A program made the translations under genes and the position numbers. The notes beneath the pieces are model-generated. The model did no database searches. It had not been told where the DNA came from and saw only the letters and a program-made list of their open reading frames with translations. A stretch of DNA of 7,920 bases from Flavobacteriaceae bacterium (GTDB lineage Bacteria > Bacteroidota > Bacteroidia > Flavobacteriales > Flavobacteriaceae): contig JAURFJ010000057.1 in assembly GCA_030834365.1 (NCBI GenBank), positions 1 through 7,920 on the forward strand, read 5' to 3'. Of this stretch, positions 1 through 5,374 are shown in pieces; positions within the stretch are counted from its first letter, which is position 1, and the number at the start of each line of letters is the position of its first letter.

Positions 1-781
1 GACCAAATAATTTGTCAAAAAACGTCTGGCCTAAGGCCGCCGGTGTTCTCAAGTTCACCTCCTCAAGGGTGAACTCAGCCGATGCATTTAGCTTCTCTAC
101 CTGCTCTTTAGGCATTCCTAAGACTCGTGCCAAAACATGCGTCTCTTCAAACAAGCCTTTGGTGCTAATTGCTACCTTATCGCCTACCTTTTTGCCGATG
201 AAATCCGATTGATTTTTCTTTCCCTTAAGGTCTTTTACGCTAAAGGTTGCACGGTTGGTTTGTTCTTCAACCGTAACAGATGCGGCTATTTCTGTATCTG
301 AGGTTACTTCGGGTTTGGTCTCCAGAGTGCCGTATTGGTTTCTAAGACGCTCAACCTGCTCTTTGAGGCTCTTATCTGAAACAGTGATCTCGTATTGGGT
401 CAGTGTTTTCTTAGACGGAAAAGCCGGTTCAAAATCAGGAGCCAGCCCAATTTCAAATTCAAAGTTTAAGGGTTCGCGATTCCAGTCAAAGTCTTCTACT
501 TCTTTAGGAAGAACGTTACCTAGAAGGTCTAACTTTTCTTTCTGAATATAGTCGCTGATGGTATTCTGTAAGAGTTTGTTGACCTCTTCAGCCTTTACGC
601 CTTGCTCGTATTGTTTTTTAATCAAAGACATGGGTACCTGTCCTTTTCTAAATCCGGGAATGGCTGCGCGTTTGCGGTAGTCTTTGAGTAAGGTGTCTAC
701 CTTCTCTTGGTAGTCGTTTTGAGAAACGGTTACGGTCAACACCGCATGTAATGCATTGAGTTCTTTTTTGCTAATCTCCAT
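1..781 (-). CDS. tig: Trigger factor, ribosome-associated chaperone (C-terminal part missing)
   Basis: Trigger factor binds the ribosome at the peptide exit and shields nascent chains in the cytoplasm. The first 260 residues are present and the gene runs off the left edge; family members are usually about 430-450 residues. The start is the ATG at 781. The ribosome-docking signature GFRKGQVP is at residues 43-50, the same positions as in the E. coli protein. The N-terminal ribosome-binding domain covers about residues 1-115. A segment in the place of the FKBP-type prolyl isomerase domain covers about 150-245, ending near the VNLRTP stretch. I cannot see the usual FKBP pocket residues there, so isomerase activity is doubtful (inference). 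The gene lies downstream of pdxJ and the hydrolase on the same strand but is separated from them by a terminator, and it has its own promoter. Confidence 0.96.
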   Translation of the reverse strand, partial: MEISKKELNALHAVLTVTVSQNDYQEKVDTLLKDYRKRAAIPGFRKGQVPMSLIKKQYEQGVKAEEVNKLLQNTISDYIQKEKLDLLGNVLPKEVEDFDWNREPLNFEFEIGLAPDFEPAFPSKKTLTQYEITVSDKSLKEQVERLRNQYGTLETKPEVTSDTEIAASVTVEEQTNRATFSVKDLKGKKNQSDFIGKKVGDKVAISTKGLFEETHVLARVLGMPKEQVEKLNASAEFTLEEVNLRTPAALGQTFFDKLFG

Positions 782-798
782 GAGTCCTTGAAGGGGTT

Positions 799-838
799 AA
801 AAAACGAGCCGCAAAATTAGGTTATTTCGCTGCGGCTC
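799..838 (-). terminator. Rho-independent terminator after the alpha/beta hydrolase gene
   Basis: Read on the minus strand, GAGCCGC (838-832) pairs with GCGGCTC (812-806). A second inner stem GAAAT/ATTTT is possible, with a small bulge between. The stem is followed after one base by a run of six T (804-799). The first arm overlaps the last two bases of the hydrolase stop codon. The structure ends the pdxJ-hydrolase transcript 18 bases before the tig start codon. It also contains the -7 box of the tig promoter. Confidence 0.75.
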
Positions 839-843
839 ACAAA
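812..843 (-). promoter_or_regulatory. Promoter of tig, Bacteroidota type
   Basis: On the minus strand, TTTG (843-840), a 20-base spacer and TAATTTTG (819-812) match the Bacteroidota primary sigma factor consensus TTTG / TAnnTTTG exactly. Transcription would begin near 805-808, giving a leader of about 25 bases. The -33 box covers part of the hydrolase's last codons. The -7 box lies in the loop and second arm of the hydrolase terminator. The match is seen in sequence; activity is inferred. Confidence 0.65.
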
Positions 844-1604
844 TCAAAAAAGCGACTTACAGCAGCATCGAAAGCCTCGGGCTGTTCGGCGTGAAGCCAG
901 TGTCCGGCATCGGCAATAGACACCATTTGATAGTTTGGGAAATGACGCGCGATAAGAGGTAGGTCTTGGTCGCTTATGTAGCCCGAATCTAGTCCGCGTA
1001 TAAACAGTATGTCTAGTTCACTACGCATTTCGGGTTCAAGCCCCTTGGTTACGGTGCTTTGGTCTTCTCTAAAGCGATTGATATTGCAGCGAATGCGCAA
1101 CACATTATCAGCTGTACGCTCTAGATTTTTGAGTAAAAAATAACGGAGCTGAAGACTCTCAAAGCGCGGCTCGAGAAAGTCTTCGGCCTCTTTTCGGTGC
1201 TCAAAGTGTTGTTGATCTAGTTCGTAAAGGGCATCTAATATTTCGGTGTGCTGATGCGGATACGACTTTGGCGCTATATCGGCAATTAAGGCCTTTTTAA
1301 CGCGCTCAGGGTAAGTGGTGGCCAAAAACATGGCGGTTTTGCCCCCCATTGAATGGCCTAAAACGTCGAATTGATCAATGCGGTTATGATCGGCATAGGC
1401 GATGACGTCGGCAGCCATAGTGGGGTAATCCCATTGGTCACTGTGAAAGCTCTTGCCGTGATTTCTGGCATCTAAGAGGTGGACACTTCTGCCGCTTTGG
1501 CTCCATTTTTTCGCAAAGGTCTTCCAATTATCGCCACTCCCTAAAAATCCGTGTAGCACAATTAAAGGCTTTCCTTCACCAATGACGTTAGCGTGCAGGA
1601 ACAT
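837..1604 (-). CDS. Alpha/beta hydrolase, YbfF-like esterase family
   Basis: A 255-residue cytoplasmic alpha/beta-hydrolase-fold protein with no signal peptide. Visible landmarks are the oxyanion-hole motif HGFLGSGDNW at 18-27, DARNHGKS at 45-52, the nucleophile elbow GHSMGG with Ser85, and the catalytic-histidine motif AGHWLHAEQP with His235. The catalytic acid is uncertain: Asp109 in ADIAP is at the position I associate with YbfF-type enzymes, and Asp206 in IRGLDS is the classical position. The overall pattern fits YbfF-like short-acyl or thioester esterases; the physiological substrate cannot be read from sequence. The ATG at 1604 shares its first base with the last base of the pdxJ stop codon (TAATG), so translation is probably coupled. 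No link to vitamin B6 chemistry is evident beyond co-transcription. Confidence 0.93.
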   Translation of the reverse strand: MFLHANVIGEGKPLIVLHGFLGSGDNWKTFAKKWSQSGRSVHLLDARNHGKSFHSDQWDYPTMAADVIAYADHNRIDQFDVLGHSMGGKTAMFLATTYPERVKKALIADIAPKSYPHQHTEILDALYELDQQHFEHRKEAEDFLEPRFESLQLRYFLLKNLERTADNVLRIRCNINRFREDQSTVTKGLEPEMRSELDILFIRGLDSGYISDQDLPLIARHFPNYQMVSIADAGHWLHAEQPEAFDAAVSRFFDL

Positions 1605-2329
1605 TAGGCCGGTTGATTTAAAAGTTTCAAGTACTGTTCTACCACGTGTTGTAGCCCCAGTTCAATAGACTCACAAATCAGTGCGTGACCTATTGAAACT
1701 TCTAAAAGATCGGGTATGTGCGCCGCAAAAAAGGCTATGTTTTTTAGTGATAGGTCATGCCCGGCATTAAGGCCTAAGTTGAATTCGCGGGCCTTATTAG
1801 CGGTTGCTATAAAAGGTTGAATGGCGGCCTCTCGATCTTTAGCATAACCTTGAGCATAGGGCTCAGTATAGAGTTCAATGCGATCGGTTCCGGTTTCTGT
1901 TGCATAGGCGACCATTTCAGGATCTGCATCTAAAAAGATAGAGGTGCGAATGCCCTGCTGTTTAAATCGGGCAATGACCTCTTTTAAAAAGGGGAGATGG
2001 GTCTTGCAATCCCATCCGGCATCTGAGGTAATGGCGTCTTCTGCGTCTGGAACTAGTGTTACCTGAGTGGGGCGCACCTCGAACACTAGATCAATAAACG
2101 ATTGAACAGGATTGCCTTCTATGTTAAATTCGGTAGTAATTAGCCCCTTTAAATCGCGAGCATCTTGGTATTTGATGTGTCTCTGGTCGGGCCTTGGGTG
2201 TACCGTAATTCCCTGAGCACCATAGGCTTCGAGAGATTGAGCGGATTTTAGAAGGTCAGGGTTGTTGCCTCCGCGTGCGTTGCGAAGGGTAGCCCATTTA
2301 TTGATGTTAACGCTTAGTTTGGTGGCCAT
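1604..2329 (-). CDS. pdxJ: Pyridoxine 5'-phosphate synthase
   Basis: PdxJ condenses 3-amino-2-oxopropyl phosphate with 1-deoxyxylulose 5-phosphate to make pyridoxine 5'-phosphate, the last ring-forming step of the DXP-dependent vitamin B6 pathway. It is a cytoplasmic TIM barrel. The family opening LSVNINKWATLRNARGG is at residues 5-21. ITVHPRPDQRHI at 41-52 carries His44 and Arg46. Glu71 lies in NIEGNP and another conserved histidine in GLNAGHD near the C terminus; these correspond to catalytic or phosphate-site residues known in E. coli PdxJ. From the ATG at 2329 the protein has 241 residues, the usual length. The frame stays open back to a TTG at 2362, but that codon lies inside the probable -7 promoter box, so the inner ATG is chosen. 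The downstream hydrolase overlaps it by one base. The HPRPDQRH version of the motif is, as I recall, the Bacteroidota form. Confidence 0.97.
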   Translation of the reverse strand: MATKLSVNINKWATLRNARGGNNPDLLKSAQSLEAYGAQGITVHPRPDQRHIKYQDARDLKGLITTEFNIEGNPVQSFIDLVFEVRPTQVTLVPDAEDAITSDAGWDCKTHLPFLKEVIARFKQQGIRTSIFLDADPEMVAYATETGTDRIELYTEPYAQGYAKDREAAIQPFIATANKAREFNLGLNAGHDLSLKNIAFFAAHIPDLLEVSIGHALICESIELGLQHVVEQYLKLLNQPA

Positions 2330-2415
2330 AGCTTTAATTGGGAGTCGAGTAATTCTGGGCAAAAATAGCGAATCTCAAAAGGAATAAAGTCTGTCGAATA
2401 TCCGTAATTTGCAGT
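2330..2415. promoter_or_regulatory. Divergent intergenic region between pdxJ and the CBS-nadK-uppS-bamA cluster
   Basis: These 86 bases separate two oppositely oriented transcription units and must hold both promoters. The leftward promoter is visible. Rightward, the only candidate is TAATTTG at 2405-2411, one base short of the TAnnTTTG consensus and without a recognisable -33 TTTG at the proper distance. It ends four bases before the GTG start at 2416. I see no operator-like palindrome. Confidence 0.4.
2360..2388 (-). promoter_or_regulatory. Probable promoter of pdxJ-hydrolase operon
   Basis: On the minus strand, TATTTTTG (2367-2360) matches TAnnTTTG exactly. A TTTA (2388-2385), 17 bases upstream, matches the -33 TTTG at three of four bases. 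The implied transcription start, near 2353, gives a leader of about 24 bases before the ATG at 2329. Confidence 0.5.
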
Positions 2416-3087
2416 GTGGATTTTCAAGATTTCACCTTATCGCAGCTTAGAAACGATGGCTTGCCAAGTTTTGAGCTGACCCAGCGTATTAGTGAGCTCA
2501 CTACTTTTTTTGAGCACGCTAATTATTCGCATGCGGCTATTACGCAAGACGGATTGCTCGTGGGTTGCGTTCCGAACTACGTGTTAACGCCTTATGAGCC
2601 GACTGACGCGATCGCTGAGCTTGCCGACGAGTGGGAAGACTTCTCGATTCAATCTAGTGCCTATTGGCTCGACGCCCTAGAGAAAGTGCTTCTGGCCGAT
2701 GCAGATATCATACCGGTGGTTGATGATCGGCGATTCTTTTTGGGTTACTATTTACTCGAGGATCTCGAGCTCTTTTTGGCGCGTACTCCTTTTCTTACCG
2801 AAGGCGGAACCGTGATTGTAGTCTCAGTCCCCAAAGAGGCGTATTCTATAAGCCAATTGACCCAAGTGGTTGAGGCCAACAACGCGCGTGTGCTCGGTGT
2901 GATGCAAACTGCAGATCACGGTACGCGAATCGAAATCACGCTGAAGGTAGTGACCGAATCGATGAGTGCACTGCTTATAGAGCTTAGGCGATACGACTAT
3001 AATATTGAAAGCGCCCTATACGAAGACCTTTTTGCGCAGCAATTGAAAGAGCGCTCAGATTACTTTGAAAAATTTCTAAACCCCTAA
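2416..3087 (+). CDS. CBS-domain protein with C-terminal ACT-like domain
   Basis: A 223-residue soluble protein, first gene of the rightward cluster. Two weak CBS motifs appear at about residues 18-60 (ending in the AAITQDGLLVG strand pattern) and 75-125 (with ADIIPVVDDRRFFLGYY). An ACT-like beta-alpha-beta fold is suggested at about 130-205 (TVIVVSVPKEAYSISQL onward). CBS pairs commonly bind AMP, ATP or related adenosyl ligands, so a sensor or regulator role is likely; the ligand and target are unknown. The start is GTG: no in-frame ATG lies just upstream, and the next methionine is far downstream at residue 163. It ends six bases before nadK, which makes a functional link to NADP synthesis possible but unproven. 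CBS proteins of this kind ahead of nadK are, as I recall, common in Bacteroidota. Confidence 0.85.
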   Translation: MDFQDFTLSQLRNDGLPSFELTQRISELTTFFEHANYSHAAITQDGLLVGCVPNYVLTPYEPTDAIAELADEWEDFSIQSSAYWLDALEKVLLADADIIPVVDDRRFFLGYYLLEDLELFLARTPFLTEGGTVIVVSVPKEAYSISQLTQVVEANNARVLGVMQTADHGTRIEITLKVVTESMSALLIELRRYDYNIESALYEDLFAQQLKERSDYFEKFLNP

Positions 3088-3093
3088 GTGCTC

Positions 3094-3981
3094 ATGGCTA
3101 AAGCTATTGCCTTTTTTGGACTACAGTTTGAGGCAGAAAACTGCAGCCTGGTAGAGAAATTGATTCGCCGGGCCGAAGAATTGGGTTTTGAAGCCCTAGT
3201 AGAAGAAAAATACCTGGCGCAGCTCGGCCAATGCCAGTTGTCAAAAACCGTTAAGTCGTTTAGCACCCAAGACGATTTACACGCCGAAGTGGAGTTAATG
3301 ATCAGTTTGGGAGGTGACGGAACCATGCTTAGAGCCGTGACTTATATAGGTCACAAAAATATTCCGCTTGTAGGTATCAATACCGGACGTCTGGGCTTCT
3401 TATCGCTTTTGTCTACTGCTGATGCTGAAACGCTTCTCGACCGCTTTGTATCCCACAATTACCGCTTAGAAGAACGCCAGCTACTGCAGCTCGATCTGAA
3501 GGGCGACGACACAGCGTTTAGCGAACATAACTTCGCCCTAAACGAAGTGGCGGTTAGTCGTAAAGACACCACCAGTATGATTACCATTGAGGCCTGGCTG
3601 AACGATGTTTATTTGACAACCTATTGGGCCGACGGATTGCTAGTAGCCACTCCCACCGGCTCTACAGGTTATTCATTGAGTTGTGGAGGCCCCGTGCTTA
3701 CGCCTGACGCTAAATCGTTGGTGATCACTCCGGTGGCTCCCCATCACTTGAATGCCAGGCCCTTGGTGGTAGATGACGCCACACGCATTCGCCTGATAGT
3801 CGATTCGAGAGAGCCCTTTCATTTAGTGTCTATGGATTCCCGCATTGAAACGGTGGCTAACGGTGTAGAACTGCACATCAAAAAGGCCGACTTTACGCTA
3901 AAGACGATCGCTTTCGAGGAAGACCACTTCTTTAAAACCTTACGCACAAAGCTGCTGTGGGGCGAAGACAAAAGAAACTAA
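3094..3981 (+). CDS. nadK: NAD kinase
   Basis: NAD kinase phosphorylates NAD to NADP using ATP (or polyphosphate in some bacteria) in the cytoplasm and is the only route to NADP. The 295-residue protein has the family's landmarks in order: the GGDGT motif at 73-77 with catalytic Asp75, NTGRLGFL shortly after, the ALNE motif in the middle, and the glycine-rich TPTGSTGYSLS beginning at Thr186. These are followed by the ITPVAPHHLNARPLVV stretch. The length is normal. The ATG at 3094 is chosen over an in-frame GTG at 3088 because it is the stronger codon and leaves a clean six-base gap after the CBS gene; the GTG version would add only two residues. It is followed after seven bases by the secreted-protein gene. 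Confidence 0.97.
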   Translation: MAKAIAFFGLQFEAENCSLVEKLIRRAEELGFEALVEEKYLAQLGQCQLSKTVKSFSTQDDLHAEVELMISLGGDGTMLRAVTYIGHKNIPLVGINTGRLGFLSLLSTADAETLLDRFVSHNYRLEERQLLQLDLKGDDTAFSEHNFALNEVAVSRKDTTSMITIEAWLNDVYLTTYWADGLLVATPTGSTGYSLSCGGPVLTPDAKSLVITPVAPHHLNARPLVVDDATRIRLIVDSREPFHLVSMDSRIETVANGVELHIKKADFTLKTIAFEEDHFFKTLRTKLLWGEDKRN

Positions 3982-3988
3982 TCGGTTT

Positions 3989-4594
3989 ATGAGAAGCTTC
4001 GTATTGACTTCGTTCATTGCCTGCCTATTCTCCCTAAGTGCGCTGCATGCGCAAACGGTATTGAATCGGCTAGAGGTGGGCCTAAGTGCTCAGGGGATTT
4101 CTGATTATGTCGACTTAAACGGATCGTCAAACGAGCTATTGGGTTCGCTCAGTTTTTCACCCGCCTTGGTATTGCGCTACAACCTGCCTTACCGATTCGC
4201 CATTAGAGCGACTTTTTCTGTACTTGATAGAGATTTACTTCATTTATCAGAGGGAGGGGAAAAACTCATCGTAGAAGATAGTTACCTCTCAGTTCTTGGA
4301 GAATTTCATTTCAACGATTACAATATCTACCGGGCTAAAACTGCCCTAACACCTTATCTAGCTATTGGTCTCTCGGCTAATAGCGGAGTGGAAAATGAGA
4401 ATTCGTCTACCGCTCGCGAGATTCATCCGGCCGCGCTATTTAGCTTTGGAGCAAAGCTGAAACGCAATCGGTTTATTCTGTCAAGTGAATTGGCTACTGG
4501 GGTTCGCATAGCCACTAAACAGAAATCACTACTGAATGACTGGTATGTGTTTCCTAATTTCACAATAACCTATACCTTTGGCCCCAACTTTTGA
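3989..4594 (+). CDS. Small secreted beta-rich envelope protein, possibly DUF6089 family
   Basis: I do not recognise the function. The 201-residue product begins with a clear signal peptide: basic N terminus, hydrophobic core at 4-19, and a signal peptidase I site after LHA at residue 21. The mature part alternates polar and hydrophobic residues in many short strands (for example LEVGLSAQ, LVLRYNLP, FAIRATFSV, FTITYTFGPNF) and ends in phenylalanine, as outer-membrane beta-barrels recognised by the BAM machinery do. A small eight-stranded barrel is plausible (inference). Position supports DUF6089: that family commonly sits between nadK and uppS-bamA in Bacteroidota, as I recall. The sequence itself gives only weak support, and at 201 residues it seems shorter than members I remember. 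Its place just ahead of uppS and bamA suggests an envelope role. Confidence 0.75.
   Translation: MRSFVLTSFIACLFSLSALHAQTVLNRLEVGLSAQGISDYVDLNGSSNELLGSLSFSPALVLRYNLPYRFAIRATFSVLDRDLLHLSEGGEKLIVEDSYLSVLGEFHFNDYNIYRAKTALTPYLAIGLSANSGVENENSSTAREIHPAALFSFGAKLKRNRFILSSELATGVRIATKQKSLLNDWYVFPNFTITYTFGPNF
4573..4580 (+). promoter_or_regulatory. Candidate internal promoter -7 box ahead of uppS-bamA
   Basis: TACCTTTG matches TAnnTTTG within the 3' end of the secreted-protein gene. A TTTC at 4550-4553, 19 bases upstream, matches the -33 TTTG at three of four bases. Transcription would begin near 4585 and give uppS-bamA a leader of about 40 bases. Matches of this quality also arise by chance in a window of this size. 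Confidence 0.25.
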
Positions 4595-4595
4595 A

Positions 4596-4611
4596 GGGCT
4601 TAATGGAGCCC
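4596..4611 (+). other. Small hairpin between the secreted-protein gene and uppS
   Basis: GGGCT (4596-4600) and AGCCC (4607-4611) can form a five-pair stem with a six-base loop, two bases after the upstream stop codon. No T-run follows, so it is not a typical terminator. It could slow 3' decay or partly insulate the two genes, or it may mean nothing. Confidence 0.3.
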
Positions 4612-4627
4612 AATGACCTGACTGCGC

Positions 4628-5374
4628 ATGAGTATTTCGCCTAACGACAACCTTCCCAATCACCTTGCCATCATTATGGATGGTAATGGGCGTTGGGCTA
4701 AACAACAGGGAAAACCTAGGGCCTTTGGTCATGAGGCCGGTTTCAAGGCGGTTAGAGAAATTGTTGAGGCCTGCGCTAAACGACAGATTTCATTTCTGAC
4801 GCTCTACGCTTTTTCTACCGAAAACTGGCTTAGGCCAAAAAAGGAAGTTGATATTTTGATGCGCATTCTTCTTAGCGCGCTCAAGTCAGAATTGGCTACC
4901 ATGCTAAGGCATAATATTCGGTTGCAAACGGTAGGTGGCATCTCGACTTTGCCCGCTATTATTTTGGATGAGTTAGACCGTGTGGTAGAGCAAACTGCCT
5001 CTAACACAGGTATGGTGCTTACCCTAGCTTTAAGCTATGGAGGCCGTGAAGAAATAGTCGCCATGACGCGAAATTTGGCAGAAAAAGTTAAAAATGGCTT
5101 AATTCATCCAGACCATATCGATGCGTCTGTTGTAAATGAGCATCTTTACACCGCTGATTTACCCGATGTTGATTTGCTCATACGAACCAGCGGTGAACAG
5201 CGCATCAGTAATTTTTTATTGTGGCAAAGTGCTTATGCAGAGCTCTATTTTACCGAGCGATTTTGGCCAGACTTTAAAGAAGAGCACCTTGTAGAGGCAT
5301 TAATGGATTACCAAAATAGAGAACGTCGATTTGGAAAGACCAGCGAACAGCTTGAGAAGACTCCTAAAGTATAA
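4628..5374 (+). CDS. uppS: Isoprenyl transferase (undecaprenyl diphosphate synthase)
   Basis: A cis-prenyltransferase that extends farnesyl diphosphate with isopentenyl units to undecaprenyl diphosphate, the lipid carrier for peptidoglycan, O-antigen and other surface glycans; it acts at the inner face of the cytoplasmic membrane. The 248-residue length is normal. Seen in order are HLAIIMDGNGRWAK at 12-25 with the catalytic and magnesium-binding Asp18, the FSTENW motif that follows TLYA, and the C-terminal signature beginning DLLIRTSGEQRISNFL at 182, with the diphosphate-binding arginines Arg186 and Arg192 and Ser194. RTSGEQR, rather than RTGGEQR, is a normal variant. The ATG at 4628 lies 33 bases after the previous gene. 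The last 23 bases, including the stop, are shared with the start of bamA in another frame, so translation of the two is probably coupled. Confidence 0.97.
   Translation: MSISPNDNLPNHLAIIMDGNGRWAKQQGKPRAFGHEAGFKAVREIVEACAKRQISFLTLYAFSTENWLRPKKEVDILMRILLSALKSELATMLRHNIRLQTVGGISTLPAIILDELDRVVEQTASNTGMVLTLALSYGGREEIVAMTRNLAEKVKNGLIHPDHIDASVVNEHLYTADLPDVDLLIRTSGEQRISNFLLWQSAYAELYFTERFWPDFKEEHLVEALMDYQNRERRFGKTSEQLEKTPKV

Noticed and set aside
12..545. Open frames on the plus strand across tig (12-212 and 255-545)
   Set aside because: They lie antisense to a clearly conserved trigger factor frame, show no recognisable domain and have no promoter or neighbour support.
3088..3093. GTG at 3088 as the nadK start
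   Set aside because: It adds only two residues before an ATG and abuts the upstream stop codon; the ATG at 3094 is the simpler choice, though the GTG cannot be fully excluded.
3989..4030. Lipoprotein signal in the secreted protein (Cys12 after FIA)
   Set aside because: Phe at -3 is a poor lipobox residue, and the hydrophobic core continues well past the cysteine to a clean LHA cleavage site, so signal peptidase I is the better reading.
3084..5007. Minus-strand open frames over nadK (3084-3326), the uppS start (4529-4732) and uppS (4804-5007)
   Set aside because: They overlap strong coding sequence and have no family features; they are shadows of the plus-strand genes.
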